Shown here in pieces: positions 8,446 to 17,325 of a DNA stretch of 64,000 nucleotides. The notes below the pieces were generated by a model. The model saw only the letters and a list, made by a program, of their open reading frames with translations. It was not told the origin of the DNA and searched no databases. A program made the position numbers and the translations under genes. The DNA lies in the NCBI RefSeq assembly GCF_947503705.1, contig NZ_CANNES010000012.1, positions 1-64,000 of the forward strand, in the 5' to 3' direction. Each line of letters begins with the position of its first letter. Position 1 is the first letter of the stretch. Source of the stretch: an uncultured Tateyamaria sp. (lineage in GTDB: Bacteria; Pseudomonadota; Alphaproteobacteria; Rhodobacterales; Rhodobacteraceae).

Positions 8446-8808
8446 GTGGCGATAGATTTACAAAAAGAAGCGCCGAATGTGGTTACAGAAGCGGGATTCA
8501 AGATGCTCGTTGAATCCGGATACAGTGTCGAAGTCGTGTGCAAGCAGGATGCCTACCGGAAGAACTCCGTGTGGCATGGCGTATGGCTCTTGCGCGCCGT
8601 CAACGAAGACGGGGTCGAGAAGGAACTCGTCACCGCCCGGGCGCGCCCCGATGGCGACTTTATCCAACTCAGGGTCTTCAAGACCGTCACTGGCCTCACC
8701 TCCTTCCTCATCGATCTCGGTTTCTCGGTGGTGGCCTTCCCGGTTTACGAAGGACAGCGCTGGACCTACACCTTGGCAGATACGCCCGACGACGACAGCG
8801 ACGGCTAG
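8446..8808 (+). CDS. Hypothetical protein, first gene upstream of the virB operon
   Basis: A 120-aa soluble protein from the GTG at 8446, which has AGGAAG 8 bases upstream. The in-frame ATG at 8392 falls inside the promoter-like -10 and is less likely. The sequence mixes strands and helices (GYSVEVVCKQDAYRKN, HGVWLLRAVNEDGVE, LTSFLIDLGFSVVAFP) and ends in an acidic DTPDDDSDG tail. I know no domain name for it. Its end overlaps the probable signal-peptide region of the transglycosylase, so both may be translated from one transcript. Confidence 0.6.
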   Translation: MAIDLQKEAPNVVTEAGFKMLVESGYSVEVVCKQDAYRKNSVWHGVWLLRAVNEDGVEKELVTARARPDGDFIQLRVFKTVTGLTSFLIDLGFSVVAFPVYEGQRWTYTLADTPDDDSDG

Positions 8809-8851
8809 CGCCGTTCTTCTGCTGCTCGCGGCACATGCCGCACCGGCGCAA

Positions 8852-9481
8852 ATGGTCTTCACGATGGAAAGCGACGGATCGCTTTCCCACTCAAACGCCC
8901 AAAACAGTTTCGCACGCAATTACAATGACGGCGTGGGCCAGGGCGATCCCGACGCGCCGCTGCATATCTTTGGAGACAGCGCCGAGACCAAGCTTGAGCC
9001 GGACAATGGCACCTTCCGCATCGCAGCGGTCGCCCCACGCTTCGCGGTCCCGCGCCCGGACATCCTCGCCGCCATAGACGAGACGGCGCTTCGCTATGCC
9101 AGCCACTCAGGTTTGCGTACATCTGGCCTTTCGGTGACAGAGTGGCGCCTCCTCTTTCGCGCCAACATCGAAATCGAAAGTGCCTACAATCCGAACGCGC
9201 GGTCGCGGGTCGGCGCTATCGGCCTTGGCCAGCTCATGCCGGGAACCGCAGAGATTCTCGGCGTCGATTCCTCTGACTGGCGCGCCAATCTCGATGGCTC
9301 CGCACGGTATCTGGCCGCACAGCTCGAGACCTTCCGGGACACGCGACTGGCGTTGGCGGCCTACAACGCCGGACCCGACGCTGTCCGCGCGCATGATGGC
9401 ATTCCCCCCTATCGAGAAACGCAAAACCACGTTCAGCGGGTGCTGGCCGTGTTCAACAGGCTGGAAGGAGAAACCCCATGA
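8852..9481 (+). CDS. VirB1-like lytic transglycosylase (start unresolved)
   Basis: A soluble lytic transglycosylase domain that opens the peptidoglycan for the conjugation channel. The key motifs are NIEIESAYNPNARS (catalytic Glu in the ES pair), GAIGLGQLMPGTA and ALAAYNAGPDAV. The first conventional start near the domain is the ATG at 8852. However, the frame just upstream (from about 8795) reads TATASAVLLLLAAHAAPAQ, which looks exactly like a signal peptide. No ATG, GTG or TTG introduces that segment until an ATG at 8651, which would add an unlikely 50-residue arm. Either an ACG codon near 8789-8801 is used with coupling to the upstream stop, or the start codon has been mutated. The TGA overlaps the virB2 start. 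Confidence 0.8.
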   Translation: MVFTMESDGSLSHSNAQNSFARNYNDGVGQGDPDAPLHIFGDSAETKLEPDNGTFRIAAVAPRFAVPRPDILAAIDETALRYASHSGLRTSGLSVTEWRLLFRANIEIESAYNPNARSRVGAIGLGQLMPGTAEILGVDSSDWRANLDGSARYLAAQLETFRDTRLALAAYNAGPDAVRAHDGIPPYRETQNHVQRVLAVFNRLEGETP

Positions 9482-9762
9482 GGCCGTTACCCCTACTTCT
9501 GACCGTTCTGACGGTCTTCGCCTTTGTGGCCGAACCAGCGATGGCGCAATCGATTGACCTGTCGCCGATCCAGGATCTTCTGCAGGGCATCGTAGACGCC
9601 CTTACCGGCGCCCTCGGCGTCGTCATCGCCACGCTCGCCGTGATCGGTGTCTTCCTGAGCTGGTTTTTCAACATCATCGATCTGCGCCAGGCCCTTTGGG
9701 TTCTGGTCGGCATCGCAGGTGTCGCCGCTGCGCCCACGATCGTGGCCGCGGTCTTCAGCTGA
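9478..9762 (+). CDS. virB2: VirB2-like conjugative pilin (TrbC/VirB2 family)
   Basis: A 94-aa pilin precursor. A signal peptide ending in AMAQ is followed by an amphipathic stretch and two hydrophobic helices (GALGVVIATLAVIGVFLSWFF and ALWVLVGIAGVAAAPTIVAAV), the standard VirB2 layout. It forms the shaft of the mating pilus. The ATG overlaps the stop of the transglycosylase gene (ATGA), and virB3 begins 10 bases after its stop. Confidence 0.88.
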   Translation: MRPLPLLLTVLTVFAFVAEPAMAQSIDLSPIQDLLQGIVDALTGALGVVIATLAVIGVFLSWFFNIIDLRQALWVLVGIAGVAAAPTIVAAVFS

Positions 9763-9772
9763 CGAGATTGGC

Positions 9773-10051
9773 GTGGCGGAACGATCCCCCCTCTTCCTTG
9801 GCCTCGTACGCCCGCCGAAACTCTTCGGTCTGCCGATCATGTATGCCGTGGTCTGGCTCTTCGGCTCCGTCCTGCTCTTCGTCTGGATTCAGAGTTTCGC
9901 CGTCCTTGGTATCGCAGCCGTTCTCTATCCCCTTATCTGGAAGGCCGCGGACTGGGATCCGCGCTTCATCGATGTCGCGATGACCACGCTTCAGGAAACC
10001 CCGCCCACCCGAAACCGCAAAATCCATGGGGGAGACAGCTATGCCCCGTGA
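9773..10051 (+). CDS. virB3: VirB3-like inner membrane protein
   Basis: A 92-aa protein from the GTG at 9773 (VAERSPLFLGLVRPPKLFG). The RPP/LFGLP stretch before paired hydrophobic segments (MYAVVWLFGSVLLFVWIQSF, AVLGIAAVLYPLIWKAA) and the DPRF motif are characteristic of VirB3, which anchors the VirB4 ATPase at the inner membrane. The longer frame to 9719 overlaps virB2 and is not credible. Its last 11 bases overlap virB4. Confidence 0.85.
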   Translation: MAERSPLFLGLVRPPKLFGLPIMYAVVWLFGSVLLFVWIQSFAVLGIAAVLYPLIWKAADWDPRFIDVAMTTLQETPPTRNRKIHGGDSYAP

Positions 10052-12422
10052 TGACGTCAGCGGACGCGGCGAGCGTGATGAGCGCACGCTGATGCCAAAA
10101 TGGTTTCAGCACGAACGACACCTCGCACATATGCTGCCATACGTGAGTCTCGTCGATGATCACACGGTCCGCACCCGGGTCAACGAGCTCTTCCAATGCG
10201 TCCGGATCACGGGGGTCAACAGCTACACGAAAGATGACGACTACCTCGACAAAGTCCGCGCCCTCTTTGCCCGGATCGTCGCGCAGCTCGGCGAAGAATT
10301 CTCCTACTACGTCCACAAGGTCTCGAAGGGTATTCATGTCGATCTTGAGCCGATTGAGGGCGACACATTCGCCGCGATTGTCGACGCACAATGGCGTGGC
10401 AAGATGGAAAGCAGCGGGCTTCGGGACAAGACGCTCACGCTCACCGTCATCCACCGCCCGCCGAACAAGAGCTTCCTCAGCTTCATGCGGAGCCCCTCCC
10501 CCGAACGGCTCAAAGACGAGACAGCGAAGCGGCTGCGTCGGTTGAATGAAGCCGTCGGGATCTTCACATCTGGTCTGACGGAGCTGAAGCCCTCGGTGCT
10601 CTCGGCCGAGACCGGGGATCTCGTGGGCTTCCTCGGTGCCCTGAACACCGGCCAAGAACGCCCGCTCTATCATAGCTCGCAGTTCGGCTTTCTGGCCTCC
10701 TCGGCCGCGAATACCCGCGTGACCTTCTTCGGGGGTCATTTCGAGCTGAGCGAGGGCGTCGCCGGCCGCCGTTTCGGCAAGAGCTACTCCATCAAGGATT
10801 ACTCCGAGCAGACGAACTGCACGATGTTCGACACGCTCAACCTGCCCGTCGATATGATCGTCACACACTCCTTCGCACCCGTGAACACGAACATGACGAT
10901 CTCGCGGATCAAGCGGCAGATGAAGCAGATGCATGCCGCCGATGATGCCGCGGTGTCACTGCGCGAAAACCTCTCCTTCCTTGCCGATGATCTCGAAGCC
11001 AAACGCGCCAGCATGGGCGATCACCATATGGTGGTCACGGTCTTTGCCGAAACACTCGACGCCCTGGAACCCCTCGGCGCCGAGATCGTGAATGCTGCGG
11101 CTTCCGAAGGCGTCACGATGGTGAGTGACCGCTTCGGGGCCAACACACATTACTTCAGCCAGCATCCGGGCAATCAGCCCAAGCGCTTGCGGCCAAGCAC
11201 GATCACCAACCGCAACTTCGCGGATTTCGCGGCCTTCCACCGGACGCAGCTTGGCAAGCATGGCGACGGGGTGCCCTGGGGCAAGGTGATCTCGCTCTTC
11301 CCTACCCCGGAAAGGAGCGCCTATCGCTTTTCTTTCCATGAGGCAGGATCGCCTGAGAAAGAACCCACCAGCGGTCACACGCTCATCATGGGCCGTCCCG
11401 GTTCTGGCAAATCGGTCTTGGCCGCCTTTCTGATGACTCAAGGAAAGCGTGCCGGGGCGCGGGTCTTCGTCTTCGACTACCGGCGGGGCATGGAGATGGC
11501 TGTGCGCGCCAATGGCGGGCGCTACACCACGATCCAGGGCGGCATGCCCACGGGGCTCAATCCCCTCTGGACCGAGACCGACAGCCGCGGCATTGCCTGG
11601 CTCGCGGACTGGTTCTGCACGCTCCTCTATCGCGAAGACAAGCCACTGACGCCGGCCCAAACCAACCGGATCATGGAGTGCGTACGCCAGAACGCACAGG
11701 CCACCTATCCCGGCCTTCGCGACTGGCAGAACTTCGCCTCGCTCTTCATGTCCATGGATGATGAGGGGGATCTGAACCAGCGCGTCCTCGAATGGGCCGA
11801 GAAAGGCCGCTTCGGCTGGATCTTCGGCCATAGTCTCGAAGACACCTTTTCTCTCGATGGCGACATGGTCGGCTTCGATCTAACAGGCATCCTCGACAGC
11901 GAAAGCGACAAGGAACGGATGGCGGTCCTGAGCTACCTCTTCCGCCGGATCGAGCGGAAGATCGAGGATCGTAAGCCCACGATCATCATCATCGACGAAG
12001 CCTGGAAGGCGCTCGACAACGCGTATTTTGCCGAGCGGCTATCGCAATGGCTCGTCACGGCCCGGAAACAAAACACTGTTGCTGTGATGATGACCCAGTA
12101 CGCGAGCCAGCTCGAACGCACGCGCACAGGCAAGACCATCGTCGAGGCCGTCCCGACGCAGGTCCTGCTACCAAATATCCGCGCAAACGCGTCGGACTAT
12201 CAGATGCTCAATCTCTACCAGAAAGAGCTAGATACGCTGCTGAACACCGGCACGAATTCCCGGCTCGCGCTCATCCGCGATGATCAGGGCTCGGTGGTCG
12301 TCGATGCTGACCTGAGCGCCCTCGGGCCCAACCTCACCATCCTTGGCGGCATGGAGGCCGGCGAAAAACTCGTCGGACCCGATTACCGCGACCGTCCTGA
12401 TTTTTGGAGGCTCCAGCCATGA
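10041..12422 (+). CDS. virB4: VirB4 ATPase of the type IV secretion system
   Basis: A 793-aa protein of full VirB4/CagE length. Walker A is GRPGSGKS near residue 451 and Walker B is IIIIDEAWKAL near residue 650, followed by the MMTQYASQLERT region typical of VirB4/TrbE. It energises pilus assembly and substrate transfer at the inner membrane. The ATG at 10041 follows GGGGGAGA at good spacing; the ATG at 10026 has no site. The stop overlaps the start of the small lipoprotein gene. Confidence 0.95.
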   Translation: MPRDDVSGRGERDERTLMPKWFQHERHLAHMLPYVSLVDDHTVRTRVNELFQCVRITGVNSYTKDDDYLDKVRALFARIVAQLGEEFSYYVHKVSKGIHVDLEPIEGDTFAAIVDAQWRGKMESSGLRDKTLTLTVIHRPPNKSFLSFMRSPSPERLKDETAKRLRRLNEAVGIFTSGLTELKPSVLSAETGDLVGFLGALNTGQERPLYHSSQFGFLASSAANTRVTFFGGHFELSEGVAGRRFGKSYSIKDYSEQTNCTMFDTLNLPVDMIVTHSFAPVNTNMTISRIKRQMKQMHAADDAAVSLRENLSFLADDLEAKRASMGDHHMVVTVFAETLDALEPLGAEIVNAAASEGVTMVSDRFGANTHYFSQHPGNQPKRLRPSTITNRNFADFAAFHRTQLGKHGDGVPWGKVISLFPTPERSAYRFSFHEAGSPEKEPTSGHTLIMGRPGSGKSVLAAFLMTQGKRAGARVFVFDYRRGMEMAVRANGGRYTTIQGGMPTGLNPLWTETDSRGIAWLADWFCTLLYREDKPLTPAQTNRIMECVRQNAQATYPGLRDWQNFASLFMSMDDEGDLNQRVLEWAEKGRFGWIFGHSLEDTFSLDGDMVGFDLTGILDSESDKERMAVLSYLFRRIERKIEDRKPTIIIIDEAWKALDNAYFAERLSQWLVTARKQNTVAVMMTQYASQLERTRTGKTIVEAVPTQVLLPNIRANASDYQMLNLYQKELDTLLNTGTNSRLALIRDDQGSVVVDADLSALGPNLTILGGMEAGEKLVGPDYRDRPDFWRLQP

Positions 12423-12586
12423 AGACAATCTCTCTCGCCTTGCTACTCTGTGCCGCTGCAGCCTGCTCCAACTACCGTGAGCCGCAGGCGAACTGCTTTG
12501 CCTTCGTTTCCCAAGGCCCTGCCCCACTTGACTGCCACTTCGAGGCGCTTCGTGGTCCTGATCCCGAGGACGTTGCCAATGAGTAA
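12419..12586 (+). CDS. Small lipoprotein in the VirB7 position
   Basis: A 55-aa protein beginning with a short lipoprotein signal (MKTISLALLLCAAAACSN); the cysteine after AAA is the likely lipidated residue. The mature part has two more cysteines (ANCFAF, LDCHF). Its size, lipobox and place between virB4 and the virB5-like genes suit VirB7, which stabilises VirB9 in the outer-membrane core, or a small entry-exclusion lipoprotein. Sequence alone does not decide. The start overlaps the virB4 stop (ATGA) and the end overlaps the next gene by 8 bases. Confidence 0.6.
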   Translation: MKTISLALLLCAAAACSNYREPQANCFAFVSQGPAPLDCHFEALRGPDPEDVANE

Positions 12587-13733
12587 GCGCGCCGTTGCCA
12601 CGCTGCTTCTGATCGGCGCGACGTCTGTCGCGCTGGCTCAAGGCGTGCCGGTCAACGATAGCGGGCTCACCGCACGCGATCTGATCGAGACGGCGGACCG
12701 CGAAGCTGATCTGGCGGTGCAGCGCGAGACGCTGACTGTCCAGGAACAGATCACGGCGATCGAACGCGAACAGCTTGCGGTGCTCGATGCAATCCTTGAC
12801 GCACAGACCAGTTTCGACAGCGCATCGATCACCGGTGTGGTCACGGACCTCGAAAGCGGAAGTGGAGATGCCGACCGATCAGCCGCAGCTGTCTATGGGA
12901 CGTCCGAGATCGACCCCAATCCCGCCGGTGAACAGATGTTCGGCGACGCAGCGGAGAATATCGAGCAGCTGATCATCCGGGTTGCCCAGGAAACCCACGG
13001 CCGACCCGGGGTCTCTGCCGCGGGTCTCTCGGTTGTCCAGTGGCGCGCGCTTCTCCAGGCGCTGATCTGGCAGGAGAGCCGCTTCGTGATCCGCGCGGAA
13101 AGCCCTGTGGGCGCATACGGGCTGACCCAAATCATGCCTGGGACCGCCAGCGATCTCGGGATCAACCCGGAATACCGCACGAGCCCTTATCTGCAGGTCA
13201 ACGGCGGTGCGCGGTATCTCTCAGACCAGCTCGCGCGCTTTGCTGGTAACATCTTCTTCGGGCTTGCGGCCTACAATGCAGGCCCGGGTCGCGTGATCGA
13301 ATATGGTGGCGTGCCACCGTTCCGGGAAACCCAACACTACGTCACCGTCATCCCGCAACAATACAACGCTTATCTCGCGCGGATCGGCGGAATCGAAGCG
13401 CTCGGAACCATCGACCCGGCCCTGCTCGCCAACTCGAACCTCTCCCTCACCGGTGCAGGTGCCGCCTTCTATGGCAGCAACTCCCCAACCGCGATCCGAC
13501 AGGCCGCCCTTCGCGTGCGCGATATCGTGACCCGGATCGGCAGCACTGCCGACGTGCATGAGTCCATGGCGCTCAACACCTACGCACGGGCCGAACTGGT
13601 CAGACTCATCGCTGCCCTGACGCGTCTCCAAGCTGCGCGCACGCAGCCTCTTAGTGCCGAGCAGATGCGGCTCGCTGCCGCCCGCATGCAGGAACAAGAC
13701 TTCATGACCTTCATCATTGAGGAGCTGGACTGA
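12579..13733 (+). CDS. Lytic transglycosylase with VirB5-like N- and C-terminal regions
   Basis: A 384-aa secreted protein. A signal peptide ends at ALAQ and is followed by GVPV and a helical coiled region (about residues 25-70). The SLT transglycosylase domain covers about residues 145-270, with QALIWQESRF (catalytic Glu), GAYGLTQIMPGTA and LAAYNAGPGRV. The C-terminal region reads ESMALNTYARAEL ... MQEQDFMTFIIEELD. Both outer regions resemble the neighbouring VirB5 protein, which has AQGVPV after its signal and ESVDLNTRVTAEL ... EEQNFMEFTIPDLGD at its end. This looks like a transglycosylase domain set into a VirB5 scaffold, and it might sit at the pilus tip or base. The ATG at 12579 overlaps the lipoprotein gene, and the end overlaps virB5. 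Confidence 0.85.
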   Translation: MSKRAVATLLLIGATSVALAQGVPVNDSGLTARDLIETADREADLAVQRETLTVQEQITAIEREQLAVLDAILDAQTSFDSASITGVVTDLESGSGDADRSAAAVYGTSEIDPNPAGEQMFGDAAENIEQLIIRVAQETHGRPGVSAAGLSVVQWRALLQALIWQESRFVIRAESPVGAYGLTQIMPGTASDLGINPEYRTSPYLQVNGGARYLSDQLARFAGNIFFGLAAYNAGPGRVIEYGGVPPFRETQHYVTVIPQQYNAYLARIGGIEALGTIDPALLANSNLSLTGAGAAFYGSNSPTAIRQAALRVRDIVTRIGSTADVHESMALNTYARAELVRLIAALTRLQAARTQPLSAEQMRLAAARMQEQDFMTFIIEELD

Positions 13734-14566
13734 TGCCCGCCCAAACCCGTCTTAAGACTATAAGTATACTCACTTTGACAGCTTTGCTGCCACTAGGTGG
13801 CATCGTCACTCCACTTACACTGATACCTTCAACCGGGATGGCACAAGGCGTCCCGGTCGTCGACGCCCAGAACATCGCACAAAACATCCAGCAACTGCGC
13901 CAGATGATCGAGGACGAGCTCTTGCAGAACGAGCAGCTCCTGCAGCTGCGCGAACAACTCACCACACTCACCGATCAACTGGCCGAGCTTCAGCGTACCT
14001 ATGAGGCGCTGACCCGCCTCGCGGAACTCCCCGAAGTTATCGCCACTGAAATGGAGGCCGAACTCAATGGCATCCTCGATCAGGAATTTGGCGACATACA
14101 AGCCACGATCCAGGCCATTCGCACAGGCGACTTCTCGGGGCTCAGTGGCTCGGGTGCCGCCGAGATCGAAACCCAGATGGACCGCGTCCTGGCAGAGCTT
14201 GGTTTCGACGACGATACGCTCCGGGAGATGGCCACGAGCGGCAATGCCGGGGCCGAGCGGATCGCCACACAAGCGACCACCGGCGCGCTCGTCTCCGCCG
14301 CTGCCCAGAACAGCTACGACGATGCGGGCCAATCGCTCGAACGCGTAGATCGGCTCGTCGGCCTGATCGACGACATGGACGAGCTCAAGGAAAGTGTCGA
14401 TCTCAACACCCGCGTCACCGCCGAACTCGCCATCGCGCTTGTTGCCATGTGGCAGCTCGAGGCCGTGCAGACCGTGGGCGACGGCACCGGCGGCGTCATC
14501 GATGCCGCCACCATCGCCGAGGAACAGAACTTCATGGAGTTCACCATTCCGGATCTGGGCGACTGA
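13733..14566 (+). CDS. virB5: VirB5-like minor pilin / T4SS tip protein
   Basis: A 277-aa secreted protein. A long signal region ends near GMAQ, then comes GVPVVDAQNIAQNIQQLRQM. A long helical part follows (EQLTTLTDQLAELQRTYEALT), as in the VirB5/TraC three-helix bundle. The Ala/Gly-rich middle ends in LNTRVTAELAIALVAMWQLEAVQ and FMEFTIPDLGD. VirB5 proteins occur at the pilus tip and assist host-cell contact. The start overlaps the stop of the previous gene (TGATG) and the GC-poorer start region (13750-13780) is the signal sequence. Confidence 0.85.
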   Translation: MPAQTRLKTISILTLTALLPLGGIVTPLTLIPSTGMAQGVPVVDAQNIAQNIQQLRQMIEDELLQNEQLLQLREQLTTLTDQLAELQRTYEALTRLAELPEVIATEMEAELNGILDQEFGDIQATIQAIRTGDFSGLSGSGAAEIETQMDRVLAELGFDDDTLREMATSGNAGAERIATQATTGALVSAAAQNSYDDAGQSLERVDRLVGLIDDMDELKESVDLNTRVTAELAIALVAMWQLEAVQTVGDGTGGVIDAATIAEEQNFMEFTIPDLGD

Positions 14567-14584
14567 CTATCGAGGCACGAGACT

Positions 14585-15238
14585 TTGAACAGCGAACGCG
14601 AAATCATCGAGGAGGAACTGGTCTACGGCGCGCTGCGTCGCGAACGGCTCTGGCAGCGCTTGGGCCTGCTCGGGATCATGTTCGGGCTGGCCGGTTGCCT
14701 CGGCGCAGTGATGGTCGCCATTCTCGACGTCGATCCGCCGCCTGTTATTGTGCCCTACGATCCCGAGACCGGATTTGCCCTGCCCGAAGCCTCGGTCGGG
14801 GCCACGCAAGTGACCGGCAACCAGGCTGTAATCGAGGCGGAGATCTTCCGCTATGTGACCGACCGAGAAGTCTACAACCAGCTCGACAATGATCTGCGGA
14901 TCCGCAGCGTTCTGCAACGATCCGATGGCCGGGCCGAAGCCTCTGTCCGGGCACAATGGAACAGCGCGAACCAGCAATATCCACCTACGGTCTACGGCGA
15001 GGATTCCACCCTCGATGTCGAAGTTCTGAGCATCAACCTGATCGGGGAGAACCGCGCGACCGTGCGTCTGCGCAAACGGCTTACCTCAATACAAGGCATC
15101 CAGGCAGGGCTCTTCACCGCAACGCTCCTCTTCGAATTCCGACCCGAGACCGCACGCACGATCGATCAGGTCTGGACCAACCCCTTCGGCTTCACGGTGA
15201 TCGAGTACGCGATCCGGTCCGACAGATTGGAGAACTGA
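14585..15238 (+). CDS. virB8: VirB8 inner-membrane assembly factor
   Basis: A 217-aa bitopic protein. A short cytoplasmic tail (EREIIEEELVYGALRRERLW) is followed by one membrane helix (GLLGIMFGLAGCLGAVMVAIL) and a periplasmic NTF2-like domain with YVTDREVYNQ and a conserved-looking NPFGFTVIEY end, as in VirB8. It nucleates the VirB complex. The TTG start at 14585 has GAGG about 10 bases upstream; no ATG precedes the membrane helix. Confidence 0.88.
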   Translation: MNSEREIIEEELVYGALRRERLWQRLGLLGIMFGLAGCLGAVMVAILDVDPPPVIVPYDPETGFALPEASVGATQVTGNQAVIEAEIFRYVTDREVYNQLDNDLRIRSVLQRSDGRAEASVRAQWNSANQQYPPTVYGEDSTLDVEVLSINLIGENRATVRLRKRLTSIQGIQAGLFTATLLFEFRPETARTIDQVWTNPFGFTVIEYAIRSDRLEN

Positions 15239-15239
15239 T

Positions 15240-15932
15240 ATGCGGCGCTTCGGACTTGGCCTTCTCATCCTCATATTGACGGCCTCCACCGCACTTGCCG
15301 AGGCGACTCCGCGGCGCGGACCCAATGACGCACGGGTCCGGATCGCCACCTATCAGGAGGGCCAGGTCTTTCGCCTGAACGTCTCGCTCACCCATGTGAC
15401 CACCATCGAGTTCGGGACCGGCGAAACCATCCGCTCGATCCTTGCGGGCGACACCGAAGGGTTCGAGCTCGACGGCGTGCCCGGCGGTCAGGCCTTCGCG
15501 ATCAAACCGCTCGCGCGCGGTGTCCACACCAACGTCACCGTCTATACCAACCGGCGCAGCTACTATTTCAACGTTCAGGAGGTCCCGACACCCACATTCT
15601 ACGTGGTGCAGTTCCACTATCCGGATGAGGAGCGTCGCCCCCAGAATGCCGTCGCGGCTCAGGCCCCGAACTACAACTATGGGGCCAGCGACCGCACGGA
15701 AATCACACCCGCGCGTGTTTGGGATGACGGCACGTTCACCTACTTCCAGTTTTCGCGGAACGCTCCCGTCCCGGCGATCTTCCGGTATTCGAGTGGACTC
15801 GAGCGCACCGTCAACACCCAGGCGACGGAGCCTGGCGTGATCCGGGTCTCGGGTGTGAATGCCCAGTGGGTGCTGCGCCTCGGCGATACCGTCGTCTGCA
15901 TTCAAGCCAATTCGCTGACGGGAGGCACGTGA
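15240..15932 (+). CDS. virB9: VirB9/TrbG outer-membrane core protein
   Basis: A 230-aa protein with a signal peptide (MRRFGLGLLILILTASTALAEA). It has the VirB9 pattern of an N-terminal domain (GQVFRLNVSLTHVTTIEFG, GETI) and a C-terminal beta domain (WDDGTFTYFQFSRNAPVPAIF, NAQWVLRLGDTVVCIQ). With VirB7 and VirB10 it forms the outer-membrane core ring. It starts one base after the virB8 stop and overlaps virB10 by one base. Confidence 0.92.
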   Translation: MRRFGLGLLILILTASTALAEATPRRGPNDARVRIATYQEGQVFRLNVSLTHVTTIEFGTGETIRSILAGDTEGFELDGVPGGQAFAIKPLARGVHTNVTVYTNRRSYYFNVQEVPTPTFYVVQFHYPDEERRPQNAVAAQAPNYNYGASDRTEITPARVWDDGTFTYFQFSRNAPVPAIFRYSSGLERTVNTQATEPGVIRVSGVNAQWVLRLGDTVVCIQANSLTGGT

Positions 15933-17323
15933 TGAGCGACAAGCCGAACCAATCTGACATGTCCGAACGCCTCGCCCGGCTTGAGGCGAGCGCCTCGGGC
16001 AGCCCGGGGACCACAACCCGCCGCTCGCCTCTGACGGCCCTTCTTGTCGTCGCGCTCGTCGGTCTCGGCGGCACCGTCCTTTACCTGTTGAACCAGCCCG
16101 AAGAGGAAATAGCCCTGCCCACGGCCACACCAGACGAGTTCCAGCCGGAAGGCGATGGCTTCGGGACTATCGAGCCCTTCGTGCCGCCTGCCCCGCCGGA
16201 ACCGGAAGTCGTGGAAGTCCCTGCCCCGGCACCGGAACCGAATGCCGAACTGCTCGCCCAGATCGCAGCGCTCCAAGCGCAGATCGAAGAGCTTCGGAAC
16301 GCCCCGGATCCGGTGGTCGAAGAAGACACGGCAGCCGCGGACGCCATCAACGCGCTGACCGCCCAACTGGCAGAACTGCAGACCGCCTCGGAGGCCGCGC
16401 AGCAGCAATTCGCCGAAGAATTAGAAGCGAGAGATCGCGAGCTGCAACAACTGCGCATGGACCTCGATCTGGCCCGCCTTGAAGCACAACATCCCACCCC
16501 TGCTCCGGCGGGTCCGGTCGGCGAAGAACTTCGGAGAATGGAGGAGGAACGGCGGCGGCAAGAAGAAGCGCGCCGTCTTGCAGAGTTGCAACGCCGCGCC
16601 GAGGAAGAGCGCGCCTTTCAGGAACGCCGCATCCTCTCTCCCGTTATCGCCTTCGGCGGCGCGACCGGTGGCACAGATGGTACCGAACTGGCAGAACGTA
16701 CCTTCGGCGAAGTCACCGACTTCGTCCTGAACGGGGCCTTCCCGAGCCCTGTCACCCAATCCGAAATTATTGCGAACCCGGCGAACACCGTGATCCAGGG
16801 CACAGTCATACAAGCCGCTCTGGAAACCGCTATCACAAGTGAATTGGCCGGCCAGGTCCGCGCCATCACCTCCGAGAATGTCTACAGCTACGACGGCACG
16901 CGCCTTCTGATCCCCGCCGGATCCCGGCTGATCGGGCGGTATCGCTCAGGCGCGGATATCGCCCAAAGGCGGCTCACAATCGCTTGGGATCGGATCATCC
17001 TGCCCAACGACCAGACGATCCAGATCAGCGCTTTCGGGGCCGACGAGCTTGGCCGCTCCGGCACCACGGGCTTTGTCGACACACGGTTCGCAGAGCGCTT
17101 CGGCTCGGCCGCGCTCATTTCGCTGATCTCCGCGGCACCCACCGTGGCGGCAAGTGAAACGGAAGATGAACTCGCCGAAGACGTCCTCGAAGACATCGGC
17201 GACGATCTGGCCGACGCAACCGACAGCGTGATCGGTGAATACCTCTCGATTGGCCCCGTGATCTACGTGGACCAGGGCGCGCGGATCACCGTCATGGTGG
17301 ACCGGGATCTGGAGATCTTCTGA
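15932..17323 (+). CDS. virB10: VirB10/TrbI core-complex protein
   Basis: A 463-aa protein spanning the envelope. It has a cytoplasmic N-terminus, a membrane helix near residues 33-53 (LTALLVVALVGLGGTVLYLL), an acidic Pro-rich spacer and a long Gln/Glu/Arg coiled-coil (about residues 105-235). The C-terminal TrbI barrel contains ILSPVIAFG, NTVIQGTVIQAAL, IPAGSRLIGRY and DQGARITVMVDRDL. The ATG at 15932 overlaps the virB9 stop. The coiled-coil is typical of alphaproteobacterial forms. Confidence 0.94.
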   Translation: MSDKPNQSDMSERLARLEASASGSPGTTTRRSPLTALLVVALVGLGGTVLYLLNQPEEEIALPTATPDEFQPEGDGFGTIEPFVPPAPPEPEVVEVPAPAPEPNAELLAQIAALQAQIEELRNAPDPVVEEDTAAADAINALTAQLAELQTASEAAQQQFAEELEARDRELQQLRMDLDLARLEAQHPTPAPAGPVGEELRRMEEERRRQEEARRLAELQRRAEEERAFQERRILSPVIAFGGATGGTDGTELAERTFGEVTDFVLNGAFPSPVTQSEIIANPANTVIQGTVIQAALETAITSELAGQVRAITSENVYSYDGTRLLIPAGSRLIGRYRSGADIAQRRLTIAWDRIILPNDQTIQISAFGADELGRSGTTGFVDTRFAERFGSAALISLISAAPTVAASETEDELAEDVLEDIGDDLADATDSVIGEYLSIGPVIYVDQGARITVMVDRDLEIF

Positions 17324-17325
17324 CG

